Positions 1 to 16,486 of a stretch of DNA of 64,000 bases are shown here, in pieces (position 1 is the stretch's first letter; the number at the start of each line of letters is the position of its first letter). The stretch is from Psychrobacter sp. UBA5136 (GTDB taxonomy: Bacteria; Pseudomonadota; Gammaproteobacteria; Pseudomonadales; Moraxellaceae). The notes beneath the pieces were generated by a model. It worked only from the letters and a program-made list of their open reading frames with translations. It was not told the origin of the DNA and made no database searches. The DNA lies in the NCBI RefSeq assembly GCF_002414005.1, contig NZ_DHYG01000053.1, forward strand, positions 113,312-177,311, in the 5' to 3' direction. The position numbers were made by a program, and so were the translations under genes.

Positions 1-462
1 ATAAGATGGATTACCCACGCTATCAGTGTGACCAGCAATGGTGATGGTGTTTTGGTTATATTCGTTCATCGTCGCTGCAAGCTTATCAAGCGTTGGTCTA
101 AACGATGGGTTCAGTGAAGCACTATCAAATGCAAAGGTGATATTGCCTGGCATCACTAGATCAATATTACCATTAGCATTTGGCGTAACGGTCACGCCAG
201 TACCAGCCATTTGCTGCTCAAGCTGCTTAGCCTGACGCTCCATGTAATAACCAACGCCTGCACCTAATGCAGCGCCAATAGCAGCATCGCGACCAGTTTT
301 ACTACCGCCTGTCGCTTTTGAGATAGCCGCGCCGCCAGCTGCACCCGCTAGCGTACCAATTGCTGTTTTATTCAAACGTTGTTGTCCAGAATATGGATCG
401 GTAGTACAACCGCTGAGAGCCAAACCTGAAGCCAACGCTGCAACCATTAATGTATTACGCAT
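1..462 (-). CDS. OmpA-family outer-membrane lipoprotein with glycine zipper (5' part only)
   Basis: The gene runs off the left edge, so only about 154 N-terminal residues are visible. The start is an ATG at 462 preceded by a good AAGAGGAAA ribosome site. A signal peptide ends in a lipobox (LALSGC), so the mature protein should be lipidated at Cys. A glycine/alanine-rich zipper segment follows (about residues 38-70, with GAAGGAA and GAALGAGVGYY), then the start of an OmpA-like peptidoglycan-binding domain (ITFAFDSASLNP, then AGHTDSVG). This architecture matches YiaD/Pal-like lipoproteins that tie the outer membrane to peptidoglycan. The catalogue family is clear; the exact orthologue is not. 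Confidence 0.9.
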   Translation of the reverse strand, partial: MRNTLMVAALASGLALSGCTTDPYSGQQRLNKTAIGTLAGAAGGAAISKATGGSKTGRDAAIGAALGAGVGYYMERQAKQLEQQMAGTGVTVTPNANGNIDLVMPGNITFAFDSASLNPSFRPTLDKLAATMNEYNQNTITIAGHTDSVGNPSY

Positions 463-959
463 AATATTTCCTCTTAAGTTAAAAATTGAATATTAATAGA
501 TAGATTGTGTTTTTTATAAATATTGCTTGTCACGATTGCTTATCACAACGATGCGTTAACAAGCGCCTTTATTCGTCTATGCACACTTGTTGTTATTATG
601 GCAATTGCCGTCTATTTATGTGTAATATTTTGTCACATCTATGTATGAAAAGTGCATAGGTATCTATAGAGCACTGTTTATAAAAGCCTCTTATTTGTTA
701 CCGCAAGTCACGTTTACAGTCGTACACTCTAATTCTTTTCTGCTAAAATTGGCCAATAAACCGGTCAGCTACAAACATACTTTAAAAGTATAAAGTCAAA
801 TAATGACTGGACTTAAATAGGCTTTTATCTGTTATTAATGCTAAAAATTTTAACAAATAACAGAGCTTTTATAAGCAATGTGACAGCTACTCGAAGTTGC
901 TGCAAAAGTCGATGAAAAAAGTTTGAGAGATTAACGAGATAAATAGGAAGGGATTGGAC
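463..959. other. Intergenic region between divergent genes
   Basis: About 500 AT-rich bases separate the OmpA-like lipoprotein gene (minus) from the acyltransferase gene (plus). It must hold both promoters, but I see no convincing -35/-10 pair, no hairpin terminator and no small gene. Confidence 0.5.
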
Positions 960-1928
960 ATGCGCTTGAACGCTGCTATGCAAAAAATACACGAACGAGC
1001 CCCAAAACTTGGCAAAGCAATGTCGCTTGCCACAGCAAGTGGGGTCATCGCTGCCAATAGCTTTGGCGGTAGCATTCCGTTATGGCTCATGGGCGTGAGT
1101 AAAATCATCACAGGCGCCCCTATCGCTGATAAAACAGTAATTAAAATCGCTGACCACTGGATTAGTAGCAATAATGCCCTGATCGATACTATTTTGCCCC
1201 GTAAAGACTGGCGCATTAACTTGCCGGACGATGTGCGTATGGACGGTAAATACCTGCTCGTCAGTAACCATCAATCTTGGGTAGATACCAGCATCGTGCA
1301 ATACATCAGTGAAAAGCGCTTACCGCTGACGCGTTTTTTTACCAAGTTTGAGCTGATTTACATTCCCATCGTTGGGCAAGCGTTTTACTTTTTAGACTTT
1401 CCAATGATGCGCCGGCACTCTAAAGAAGCGGTTGCCAAAAACCCTGCCCTTAAAGGTAAAGATATCGAGGAAGCCAAGCGCGCTTGTGCCTTATTAAAAG
1501 ATAAGCCGTTTACTTTGTTAAATTATCTAGAAGGCACACGCTTTACCCAAGAAAAACACGCTAAGCAAAACTCCCCCTATAAGCATCTGTTAAAACCACG
1601 CGCTGGCGGTTTATCGCTGGCCATTAACGCTTTGGGCGCTGACATCGATGGCATCTTAGATATGACCATCGTCTATCCCGACGGCGTGCCGAGTTATGGC
1701 GATTTATGGAAGGGCAATATCAAACGCTTGGGCGTCGATGTCCGTTATATCGACATACCCAAAGACCTGTTTGTGGGCATTCAAAACGGCGGCTATGAAA
1801 ACGATGACGCTATCAAAGCGCAAATGTTTGATTGGGTCGAGCAAATTTGGCAGCAAAAAGACCAACGCATTACAAAAATGCTCGCTGAGTTTGATGAAAG
1901 AGAGGCCGCTCAAACATCAAATACTTAG
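960..1928 (+). CDS. 1-acyl-sn-glycerol-3-phosphate acyltransferase family protein (PlsC/YihG-like)
   Basis: This 322-residue protein has the acyltransferase blocks of the PlsC superfamily: NHQSWVDT (NHxxxxD catalytic motif, about residue 100), a FTKFEL block, and EGTRFT about 80 residues later, the phosphate-binding motif. A hydrophobic stretch near residues 20-45 suggests membrane association. The length and the KHLLKPRAGG block resemble the YihG subgroup more than the ~240-residue PlsC. The predicted role is acyl transfer to lysophosphatidic acid in phospholipid synthesis at the inner membrane. ATG 960 is preferred over TTG 954 because AGGAAG lies nine bases upstream of it. It stands alone, with no partner gene. 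Confidence 0.85.
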   Translation: MRLNAAMQKIHERAPKLGKAMSLATASGVIAANSFGGSIPLWLMGVSKIITGAPIADKTVIKIADHWISSNNALIDTILPRKDWRINLPDDVRMDGKYLLVSNHQSWVDTSIVQYISEKRLPLTRFFTKFELIYIPIVGQAFYFLDFPMMRRHSKEAVAKNPALKGKDIEEAKRACALLKDKPFTLLNYLEGTRFTQEKHAKQNSPYKHLLKPRAGGLSLAINALGADIDGILDMTIVYPDGVPSYGDLWKGNIKRLGVDVRYIDIPKDLFVGIQNGGYENDDAIKAQMFDWVEQIWQQKDQRITKMLAEFDEREAAQTSNT

Positions 1929-2202
1929 CATAATATTCAAAACTCTCTCTTCTTTCAGTCGGCTAACTGGTCGACTGATGGTATATCAAATTTTTTATAC
2001 AAAAGGTTTTTCTGCAAAAGGTTTTCATGCATAAGGATTTTGTATAAATAGATAAGGGATAAAATACCAAATTATAATGGTTGATGGCTTGTTTTTTGGC
2101 ATGATTCATTGATAATGTGAATAACCGTTAAAACTCGCTGCTTATTTGGTAGTGGTTGGCGTAAAGCGCTTCACTACTGAGCCATTTATTATTTAATAAG
2201 GT

Positions 2203-3303
2203 ATGACTGTGCCCGCCTCTTCTACTACCAGCGCGCCTATAGAACCAACGCCCGCGCTCAATCAGTCCTCAGATTTATCGCATAGCCCGCCGCCAAAACC
2301 AAACCGTCCCAAGCCCAATCGCTTGAAGCTGACCTACGATATCGTGATGATTATCGCCATCAGTATTGATTTATTACTCATCAGTATTGACGCTATCTTG
2401 ATGAGTAATTTTAGTAGCAATACGGCGCCGCGTTTAGCAATGAGCGAGACACTAAATTGGTACCAAAACCATGTCCATGATTCGTTACGAACCGCAGGCG
2501 GCTTCTTTACCCTATTTTTGATTGCTGAGCTGCTGTTACGCTGGGCGACTGCCATTAAACAAAAAATTTATTACCGCTGGTTCTTCTTCCCTTTTGTGCA
2601 TTGGTACGAGGTATTGGGCTGTTTCCCGCAGCTGCGCGCGCTGCGTTTATTTCGCGCCGTGATTATTGGACGCCGCTTATATCAGCTGGGTTATCAGGTA
2701 TTGCCGCAGCCGTGGATCAATCGCATTAATTTTTATATCAATTTACTGTTAGAAGAATTGTCTGACCGCGTCATCTTAACCACCATTCAGACCTTTCGCC
2801 AGCAGCTAACCGATCCTAAAATGCATAAGTCGTTTATTGACTCTACTATCGCGCGCAATCGTGATGAGATTGAAGCGGCGGTGCTATCGCTACTGCGTAC
2901 CGAGCTGGCGCCAAAGTTGCAAGCCTTAACCGAATCATCGGGTGGCGGTGCTATGATTGCCACGGAAATGGGCAACGCGATTAAAGAGGGGCTGGCCAAT
3001 ACGCCTGAGCTACGCCGCTATCTACGCATGATACCCATTGCCGGCACTTTAATTGAATCTCAGCTCCAGCATGTCGGGCACAATATTGGCGAAAACGTGG
3101 TGTATGCGCTAAACGAGCGCCTGCTTGACGCCGAACGTATCGATGCTTTAATGGTTGCTATTGCCAGCGGCGTCGCTCAAATCGATACCGATAACAGCGC
3201 CCTTGATACGTTAATCGCAAGCATCATCGCTGATGGTCTGGATGAATTTGAAGCGCAAATAAAGGTTCAGCAATGGAAGCATCAGGACATGCTTAATTTA
3301 TAA
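2203..3303 (+). CDS. Unknown membrane protein with ion-channel-like N-terminal helices
   Basis: I do not recognise a named function for this 366-residue protein. Residues 1-45 are Pro/Ser/Thr-rich and probably disordered. Two hydrophobic segments follow (about 46-70 and 100-120), then an aromatic YYRWFFFPFVHWYE stretch. Next comes an arginine-spaced helix (LRALRLFRAVIIGRR, about 146-160) reminiscent of the S4 helix and linker of voltage-sensor ion-transport proteins. The remaining ~200 residues are soluble, helical and charged, with no catalytic motif seen. There is no pore signature, so a channel role is only a guess. The start is an ATG with AATAAGG upstream. It lies alone between plsC-like and minC genes. 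Confidence 0.7.
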   Translation: MTVPASSTTSAPIEPTPALNQSSDLSHSPPPKPNRPKPNRLKLTYDIVMIIAISIDLLLISIDAILMSNFSSNTAPRLAMSETLNWYQNHVHDSLRTAGGFFTLFLIAELLLRWATAIKQKIYYRWFFFPFVHWYEVLGCFPQLRALRLFRAVIIGRRLYQLGYQVLPQPWINRINFYINLLLEELSDRVILTTIQTFRQQLTDPKMHKSFIDSTIARNRDEIEAAVLSLLRTELAPKLQALTESSGGGAMIATEMGNAIKEGLANTPELRRYLRMIPIAGTLIESQLQHVGHNIGENVVYALNERLLDAERIDALMVAIASGVAQIDTDNSALDTLIASIIADGLDEFEAQIKVQQWKHQDMLNL

Positions 3304-3426
3304 TGATTTTAATAAGAACCAGATCTTTTAATAATCATACTTTTAATAACCAGACTTTGATGCTATATGCCGAGGCAAAAACGGCACATTGAACACTGCA
3401 ACACGACCATTTTTGAGGATTCATAT

Positions 3427-4341
3427 ATGACGATTTCAAACGATAAACAGCAGGCGCTTGACTCACCTACCACGCCCGCTTTGGCATTTTACGGCAAGAT
3501 GTTGACCTTTTCGCGGCTACAGTTTAGCACCGATGATTTTGCGGCGATTGCTGACCAGCTTGATAGCACGCTCAGCAATAAAAACAGCAATATCCCTGTG
3601 TTGATTGATAGCGATGTTGAGCAAGATTTATCGGCGCTGGTAGAGCTACTTTGGTCGTGGGGTTTGCAACCTATCGGCGTGGTTACGGGTGTACTTGATG
3701 AGCAAGCACGTAAGCTGCGCTTAGCAATATTCCCAGCGGACGGCAAACGTATCGAGCGCATTTTGCCCAGTAAAAAAGTCACTACGCAGCTAAGCCAAGT
3801 CGCTGCTACTGAAGCGAATACCCAGTCGGCTGTATCTACTAACGACACGGTAAACAGTAGCGCTGACTATAATAGCGCTGACCATACAACAACTGCCGAG
3901 CAGGCGAGCTCAACAGCGCGTAGCCAGACGGCTGCCGCAACCGAAGCCGATGAGTCAGCTAGAGCCCCGTTGACCGCAGAAACGCTCATCAGCGCTGAGC
4001 ATATTACCAGTCTTATTTATGATCAAATGCTACGCTCGGGCCAAAGCCTTAACCATGTTGGCGGCGATTTAATTTTAACCAATAGCGTCAATAGCGGCGC
4101 CGAAGCCATTACCGACAATAACCTGCACGTCTATGGCCGCGCCCAAGGCCGCCTGGTCGCAGGCGCGACGGGTGATAAAGACGCGCGTATTTTCTGCCAA
4201 GTGTTTAACCCTTCTTTGGTATCAGTCGCTGGTACTTACTGCCTGCGCGACAATTTGCCCGAACATGTGATTGATAAATCCGTTGAAGTGCGTTATTTAG
4301 AAGGTCAGGGCTTGGTCTTTACCGTTATGGACAATGCTTAA
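3427..4341 (+). CDS. minC: Septum site-determining protein MinC
   Basis: MinC inhibits FtsZ polymerisation and, carried by MinD, keeps division away from the poles. The N-terminal domain (about residues 10-115) contains the expected PVLIDSD...LLWSWGLQPIGV region. The C-terminal beta-helix domain (about 215-304) carries LNHVGGDLIL and HVYGRAQGRLVAGATG, the region that binds MinD and dimerises. An Ala/Ser/Thr-rich linker of about 70 residues joins them, which explains 304 residues against ~231 in E. coli. The start at 3427 is chosen over 3367 because TGAGGATT sits upstream and the product then begins like the family. minD and minE lie downstream on the same strand. Confidence 0.95.
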   Translation: MTISNDKQQALDSPTTPALAFYGKMLTFSRLQFSTDDFAAIADQLDSTLSNKNSNIPVLIDSDVEQDLSALVELLWSWGLQPIGVVTGVLDEQARKLRLAIFPADGKRIERILPSKKVTTQLSQVAATEANTQSAVSTNDTVNSSADYNSADHTTTAEQASSTARSQTAAATEADESARAPLTAETLISAEHITSLIYDQMLRSGQSLNHVGGDLILTNSVNSGAEAITDNNLHVYGRAQGRLVAGATGDKDARIFCQVFNPSLVSVAGTYCLRDNLPEHVIDKSVEVRYLEGQGLVFTVMDNA

Positions 4342-4760
4342 GTCAGTTTTATGTTAAATTGTTCAAAGACTTTAACTCATCAATGTTAGTTTAGCGCTGC
4401 TGATTTAAGACTGTTGGTTTAGTACTTTTGTTTTAGATAAGCTGAGTAATAAATTCTAAATTGGCTGCCCAAGTAGCATGGTTAATATTATAGTAAGTTT
4501 ATTTAACAAAATTGCGCTATGATGAATTTTTAGCTCTGCCACTATTTACCAGCTTATATGTGCTGCGCTGACATAAAGGTGATATAGCGGCTGTTTTTTA
4601 TGCTTAACTACAGACCGGCTATAAGTTTTTGTATATTTATGCTAGGCTTACGCTCGCAGATAGCACATATACGCTAGATAAACGACGAATAATTGTGCTA
4701 CTTTATATCTATACTGTTTCATCTCATAAATATCCCATCAATTCATAGGAGTGTGCCATT
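4342..4760. other. Long minC-minD intergenic gap
   Basis: These 419 bases separate minC from minD, which are usually closely spaced. I see no gene and no terminator hairpin with a T-run. It is AT-rich and could hold an independent minDE promoter, but no clean -35/-10 pair could be picked by eye. Confidence 0.5.
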
Positions 4761-5573
4761 GTGGCGAAGATTGTTGTAATCACTTCGGGTAAAGGCGGTG
4801 TGGGCAAAACCACGACCAGCGCTTCTTTTGCTGCCGGTTTAGCATTACGTGGCTATAAGACAGTTGTTATCGATTTTGATGTAGGCTTACGTAATCTGGA
4901 CTTGATTATGGGCTGCGAAAATCGAATTGTTTATGACTTTGTCGATGTTATCAATGGTAATGCCCGCTTATCTCAAGCGCTGGTAAAAGACAAGCAACTA
5001 GAAAACTTATACATTCTACCCGCCAGTCAAACGCGCGATAAAGATGCGTTAACGGACGAAGGCGTGGCAGAAGTCATGGATGAGCTATCCAAGCAGTTTG
5101 ACTATATCATTTGTGACTCGCCTGCTGGTATCGAGCGCGGTGCCCAGCTTGCGATGTATCATGCTGATGAAGCCATTATTGTCACCAACCCTGAAATATC
5201 TTCAGTACGTGACTCGGACCGTATTATTGGTATTTTGCAAAGCCAAACCAAAAAAGTGGCTGAAAACCAAGGGACGGTACGTGAACATCTTATCATCACT
5301 CGCTACAATGCAGACCGCGCAGCCGCTAACGAGATGATGGATATCAATACCATCTCTAACGATATTCTAAAGGTGCCGTTACTGGGTGTGGTTCCTGAAA
5401 GCCATTCTGTGCTTGAGGCATCTAACCACGGTGAGCCTGTGATTCATTATACCGACTCTGTCGCTGGACAATGCTATGACGATATCGTTGCCCGTTTCTT
5501 AGGGGAAGAGCGTCCATTACGTCACATTGATGTGAAGAAGAAAAGTCTATTACAGCGCTGGTTTGGGGGTTAA
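4761..5573 (+). CDS. minD: Septum site-determining ATPase MinD
   Basis: MinD is a ParA-type ATPase that dimerises on the membrane with ATP, recruits MinC, and oscillates with MinE. The deviant Walker A motif KGGVGKTT is at residues 10-17. Switch and Walker B regions are visible (VIDFDVGLRNLD; YIICDSPAGIE). The C-terminal amphipathic membrane-targeting helix is KKSLLQRWFGG. Its 270 residues equal the E. coli length. Translation starts at GTG 4761 with a strong AGGAG site. minE starts two bases after the stop, so the two are translationally coupled. Confidence 0.97.
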   Translation: MAKIVVITSGKGGVGKTTTSASFAAGLALRGYKTVVIDFDVGLRNLDLIMGCENRIVYDFVDVINGNARLSQALVKDKQLENLYILPASQTRDKDALTDEGVAEVMDELSKQFDYIICDSPAGIERGAQLAMYHADEAIIVTNPEISSVRDSDRIIGILQSQTKKVAENQGTVREHLIITRYNADRAAANEMMDINTISNDILKVPLLGVVPESHSVLEASNHGEPVIHYTDSVAGQCYDDIVARFLGEERPLRHIDVKKKSLLQRWFGG

Positions 5574-5575
5574 GA

Positions 5576-5866
5576 ATGAGTAAGAAAAAAGGATTTTGGA
5601 GTAGCCTATTTGGTACTGACGACAGCAGTAATACTGGCAGCGCCAACATGGCAACTGAGCGTCTAAAGGTCATCGTTGCCAGCGAAAATCGCTTGAACAA
5701 TCGCTTGACCACTGACCGTATCGAAAAAATGAAACGTGAAATACTAGAAGTGGTTAATAAGTACGTCAACGGTGTGCAGATTGATGATGTCAATATCAAT
5801 CACCGCTCTGAAGACAGCTTAGACGTGCTCGAGATGAATATCAGTTTGCCTGAACATAAAAAGTAG
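5576..5866 (+). CDS. minE: Cell division topological specificity factor MinE
   Basis: MinE stimulates MinD ATPase activity and drives pole-to-pole oscillation. The 96-residue product has a basic/aromatic N-terminal membrane-contact segment (KKKGFWSSLFG). It also has the anti-MinCD helix region (ATERLKVIVASE) and the topological domain (MKREILEVVNKYV, then LDVLEMNISLP). It follows minD by two bases and is closed by a Rho-independent terminator at about 5910. Confidence 0.96.
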   Translation: MSKKKGFWSSLFGTDDSSNTGSANMATERLKVIVASENRLNNRLTTDRIEKMKREILEVVNKYVNGVQIDDVNINHRSEDSLDVLEMNISLPEHKK

Positions 5867-5909
5867 GCTGCTTAACCTTATATTTATACATTTTACTTAT
5901 ACAAAGAAA

Positions 5910-5938
5910 AGCCCTAAGCAGATACTTAGGGCTTTTTT
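5910..5938 (+). terminator. Rho-independent terminator after minE
   Basis: A perfect 9-bp stem (AGCCCTAAG / CTTAGGGCT) with a six-base loop is followed by a T-run. A preceding A-run may let it also serve the convergent cytochrome b561 gene. Confidence 0.9.
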
Positions 5939-5972
5939 ATGCGCGTTTTTTCTTATCTTTTTCTTTAAGCTT

Positions 5973-6500
5973 CTATTTTATACGCGCCATAATATTGTCT
6001 TTTTTGATAAATTGATGGTGTAAAGCGGCGGCAATATGAAGCAAAGTAAAAGCGATAAGCATTGGCCACAAAACATCAGTATGCCAATCATTGTAAAGCC
6101 GTGCCAAACCCCTATCTGGCGTAACAAAGACAGGAATTTGAAATAAACCAAAGACGTCAACCGCTCGGCCGCCATAGACAGTCATGAGTAGTCCTGCAAT
6201 GGGCATAGCGATTAATAAAGCATATAAAACAAAGTGAGATAGGTGAGATATGAACACTTGCCATTTTGGCATTACGACCGCTGGCGGCGCTTTGGTAAAC
6301 ACGCGACTGATCACGCGGGCAATCGTCCAAAATAACAAACTGACCCCAAACGCTTTGTGCAAGCCGATATAGACCTTGCTATCAAGATTGTCATATAAAA
6401 GTATCATGATCCAAGTGATCAGTAATAAAATGGCGCTAACCCAGTGAAAAATTCGACTAGCAACCGACCACCTTGTTAGATTTGAATGGACGTTATTCAT
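5973..6500 (-). CDS. Cytochrome b561 family protein
   Basis: This ~175-residue integral membrane protein has four hydrophobic segments and the histidines expected to bind two b-type hemes: FHW near the N-terminus, GLHKAFG, SHFVLY and LLHIAAALHHQF near the C-terminus. CybB-type proteins pass electrons from ubiquinol in the inner membrane; some relatives (YodB, YceJ) act on other acceptors. ATG 6500 is preferred, but a GTG five codons upstream at 6515 is also possible because the only purine-rich site (AGGGGTGA) could serve either. It is convergent with minE. Confidence 0.88.
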   Translation of the reverse strand: MNNVHSNLTRWSVASRIFHWVSAILLLITWIMILLYDNLDSKVYIGLHKAFGVSLLFWTIARVISRVFTKAPPAVVMPKWQVFISHLSHFVLYALLIAMPIAGLLMTVYGGRAVDVFGLFQIPVFVTPDRGLARLYNDWHTDVLWPMLIAFTLLHIAAALHHQFIKKDNIMARIK

Positions 6501-6704
6501 AGTGTATTTTATCACCCCTATTGCTCATTGTGCGCATTGTGCTCATCGGTGCTGACTGAAGCTGATGAAATGACATTGATAAACAGCGATTGATAAACAG
6601 CTATGCGCCGACAAAGAAGCGTTTTAATGTTTTATCTCAAAGCTAATTATGCTATCTCAGAGCTAATGATAAAGACCAGTATGACAAGCGTAACCATGAG
6701 CAAA

Positions 6705-7208
6705 CTAGCTGTCTAAATCAACCAATTGATGGGCGATTTTATCCAAATCTGGCACCAAGTAAAGCGTATTATCAATCATCACCGTTTGAAAGAGGTAGGA
6801 TAACACAACATCTTCTTGTACGCGCTGCTGAACCTTATCGATTTTGCGCTCTGCATTGATAAAATGCTCAGGCAGATCGACATCTTTGACATCAGAGATA
6901 CGTGCCTGTAGTTGGCGCAGCTCGCCTGCCGTCTGTAGCGCGATACGGTGCGCGGCCGTGTTCCCTTCTAAGACAATCATTTTATCCGGCGTGTGATGAC
7001 GCGGCAATAGGTGGAATACAGCGACCTCTTGTTGTTGCCACTCATAATTCCACGTATATTCGCTGCACTCATCGACACTTAAAATCAGGCTACTAGGAAT
7101 AATCCAATCAGGTTGGTCGACTGCTGGCACAATCGTCACGTCGAGCATACCATTATTAGTGGTCAATAAGCTCACGGCCTCAAACGAGTGTTTTAAAATC
7201 TGTTTCAT
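6705..7208 (-). CDS. chpC: ChpC, CheW-like adaptor of the Pil-Chp system
   Basis: This 167-residue protein is assigned by position as the last gene of the pilGHIJK-chpABC order, and by size and fold pattern similar to CheW-like adaptors. In Pseudomonas aeruginosa ChpC is a second CheW-like protein that may couple other receptors to the ChpA kinase. Its ATG overlaps the chpB stop (ATGA), indicating translational coupling. Sequence conservation with CheW is weak by eye, so the name depends strongly on synteny. Confidence 0.78.
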   Translation of the reverse strand: MKQILKHSFEAVSLLTTNNGMLDVTIVPAVDQPDWIIPSSLILSVDECSEYTWNYEWQQQEVAVFHLLPRHHTPDKMIVLEGNTAAHRIALQTAGELRQLQARISDVKDVDLPEHFINAERKIDKVQQRVQEDVVLSYLFQTVMIDNTLYLVPDLDKIAHQLVDLDS

Positions 7209-8258
7209 AAGTCGCTCACAATAAATGGATCCGAAGAGGCGTTCACTGCCCTCTCAGCAATGTAATGGGTAAGTTTTTCTGCTAAGGCTTGGGGACTGCC
7301 GACAAACTGACAATATCCTGAATCAATAATGGCCTGCGGCTGACTAGGGCAAGCGCTTGAGCTCGGGTCTTGCGCCCACAACTGGCTATCATTATCTTGG
7401 ATTAAGTCTAAATATTGCGTACCATCATTGCCCATCCCTGAAAATATAATATTGATCAGCTCACTGCCATAAACGTCACTGGTGTTTTTCAAGATTTGAC
7501 CGATAGCGGGCTTATAATCGCCCTCCCAAGCTTGATCTACTAAGATAATACGTCCAGTTGAATCGCAGATAATTTGTTTATCAATAGGCACAATAAGGCA
7601 TTGTCCGCTGCGCAAACGCTGAGAGGTGGTAATCAGCTGACAGCGCCACTTATTATGACGATTGAGTATGCGTGGCAGGGTACCTATCATGGTTTGGTTA
7701 AAATGATGGGCCAATAGAATACTTACAGGTAGCGCAGGCGATAAATGGTCTAAAAATTCTTTGACCGCACTAGGACCGCCCATTGAAGCGCCTAAAAATA
7801 CCACATAATGCCAATCATTGGCTTCATTTTTGTAGGCAGTGTCTTTATAGTTAGTGCCTTTATAAGCAGGACTCTCATAAGCCGTATTATTTACTAGCAT
7901 AGGCAGCGCCAGCATTTGCGCAAGCTTACGCTTGAGTTTACGCTGCCACTTGGCGTATTGCTGGGCTTCATTAAGATACGGTGCCTGACTAAAACCTACC
8001 AACACCGCAGCAGGTTTAGCGGCGGTGGTCGCTGTCGCCATATAATCATCGTAATCACCATCTATGAGCCAAATATCGATAGCCGTGGCATAGCTGTTAG
8101 ACTTATCTTGCAACTGCGCCCGCGATAGGCAGTCAACTAGCTGCAAACCACAACTGCGCACAGTATCTGAAAAAGCCATGCGCTGATGATGATCTTCTGC
8201 GACGACTAATACCTTGATATCACTTTTATGCTTATTCTTTAGCGCCAAGGCATGTACC

Positions 8259-8269
<11 letters not shown>
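7205..8269 (-). CDS. chpB: ChpB, CheB-type receptor methylesterase
   Basis: The C-terminal half is a CheB methylesterase that should remove methyl groups from PilJ. It has the nucleophile motif GASMGGPSAV, a catalytic-His region (LLAHHFNQTM) and IFSGMGNDGT containing the acid. The N-terminal ~110 residues are receiver-like: an acidic pair in VVAEDH and DIWLIDGDYDDY are present. The usual Thr is replaced around VGFSQAP, so the receiver looks degenerate. A short repetitive linker (AYKGTNYKDTAYKNEA) joins the domains. The start overlaps the end of chpA by 11 bases and the stop overlaps chpC. Confidence 0.9.
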
Positions 8270-15317
<7,048 letters not shown>

Positions 15318-15347
15318 AGATGTATCCTAACTCGTCTAGGCGCAAAT

Positions 15348-16355
15348 TTAGGCACTGATTTTTTGCCATGCGTTAATCTGTGGGTGCGCAATACGGCGCA
15401 TATTTGAAGGACGCCAAAACAACGCCTCACCTGGAGCCAATATAATATAACCGCCCAGCGCACACTGCTCTGATAGCCGCGCTAGAATGTCACGCTGATC
15501 AAACTTACGAAAATAAAGCAGCATATTTTGGCAAACAATGACCTGTTGTAAGTGCGGCGTTGGCGGCTCTTTATCAATAATATTGTGTAAAGCAAAGCGT
15601 ACATGCTGTTTTAATGTCGGCATAACCTGCCAGTGTGCACGAACTCTTTTTTCCGTATTTTCTTTCCTAGTCACAGGAAGAAAACGTAATTCTTCAACAA
15701 TACTTGCTGGGCGCAATGGCTGAATAAACTGCTGACAATCTTGCGGAATTAGAGCCTGTTGCTTTTTATCGTACTGTCCTAAGCGTGCTTTTTTTAATGC
15801 TTGCTGACTGACATCAGTCCCCAATATGCTGTAATTAGTCAGCTGCTTTGCGGCCAAACTCATGGCCAGTGACCAAGTCTCTTGCCCACTAGCACAGCCT
15901 ACGCTCCAAATACGAAATGTTTCATCAAGCTTAGTAGCCTTACTGTTATTAGTATGGTCGCTAGAGCTAGCAGTATGGTTACTAGAGCTGGCATTGATTA
16001 GCTGCGCTCGTTGATGCTGCAAAGCATACTCAGTGATAAATTTTATCGAAGGCAGATGACGAAAAAAGCGGCTTTCATGAATCAGCACTTTATCCAATAA
16101 TTGCTGGCGCAGCTCATAGTTAAACGGCAACTGATTCCATAACTGTATAATGGATAGACCATAGGATAACGCCGTTTGACTGACTGCATTGATCAGCCAA
16201 TTACTCTGAACAGTCGGTAAGATAAAGCCAATCTCTTGCTCTATATAACGTTGCCACTGCTCGCTATCAAAAGCAGTATCATGCTTTAAAGCCTCGGCTG
16301 CTAAAGCGTCAGCTTTATTCATGATAAGGCTATCTTTTTGAGTATGATTATTCAC
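15348..16355 (-). CDS. pilK: PilK, CheR-type chemoreceptor methyltransferase
   Basis: PilK is predicted to methylate glutamates of PilJ using S-adenosylmethionine. The 335-residue protein has a CheR-like helical N-terminal part (ending in ESRFFRHLPSIKFI). The SAM-binding motif is WSVGCASGQETWSLAM, followed by ILGTDVSQQAL and VIVCQNMLLYF. The start is GTG 16355 with AGCAGG upstream; an ATG 11 codons later is possible. It lies between pilJ and chpA on the same strand, 31 bases before chpA. Confidence 0.93.
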   Translation of the reverse strand: MNNHTQKDSLIMNKADALAAEALKHDTAFDSEQWQRYIEQEIGFILPTVQSNWLINAVSQTALSYGLSIIQLWNQLPFNYELRQQLLDKVLIHESRFFRHLPSIKFITEYALQHQRAQLINASSSNHTASSSDHTNNSKATKLDETFRIWSVGCASGQETWSLAMSLAAKQLTNYSILGTDVSQQALKKARLGQYDKKQQALIPQDCQQFIQPLRPASIVEELRFLPVTRKENTEKRVRAHWQVMPTLKQHVRFALHNIIDKEPPTPHLQQVIVCQNMLLYFRKFDQRDILARLSEQCALGGYIILAPGEALFWRPSNMRRIAHPQINAWQKISA

Positions 16356-16486
16356 GTGACCTGCTATTAATAATGTTGCCCTAAATAAACGATGACAAGA
16401 GCAACCTTTTGGTTAACATTTCAATATAACAATCATAAATTTATAGCGGCTGATTAAAGAGCTCGTCAATAAGCAACAAATCGTTT

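Noticed and set aside
6560..6665. Short direct repeats (GATTGATAAACAGC twice; ATCTCA-AGCTAAT twice)
   Set aside because: Too short and too few to call a functional repeat; plausible chance duplication in AT-rich spacer.
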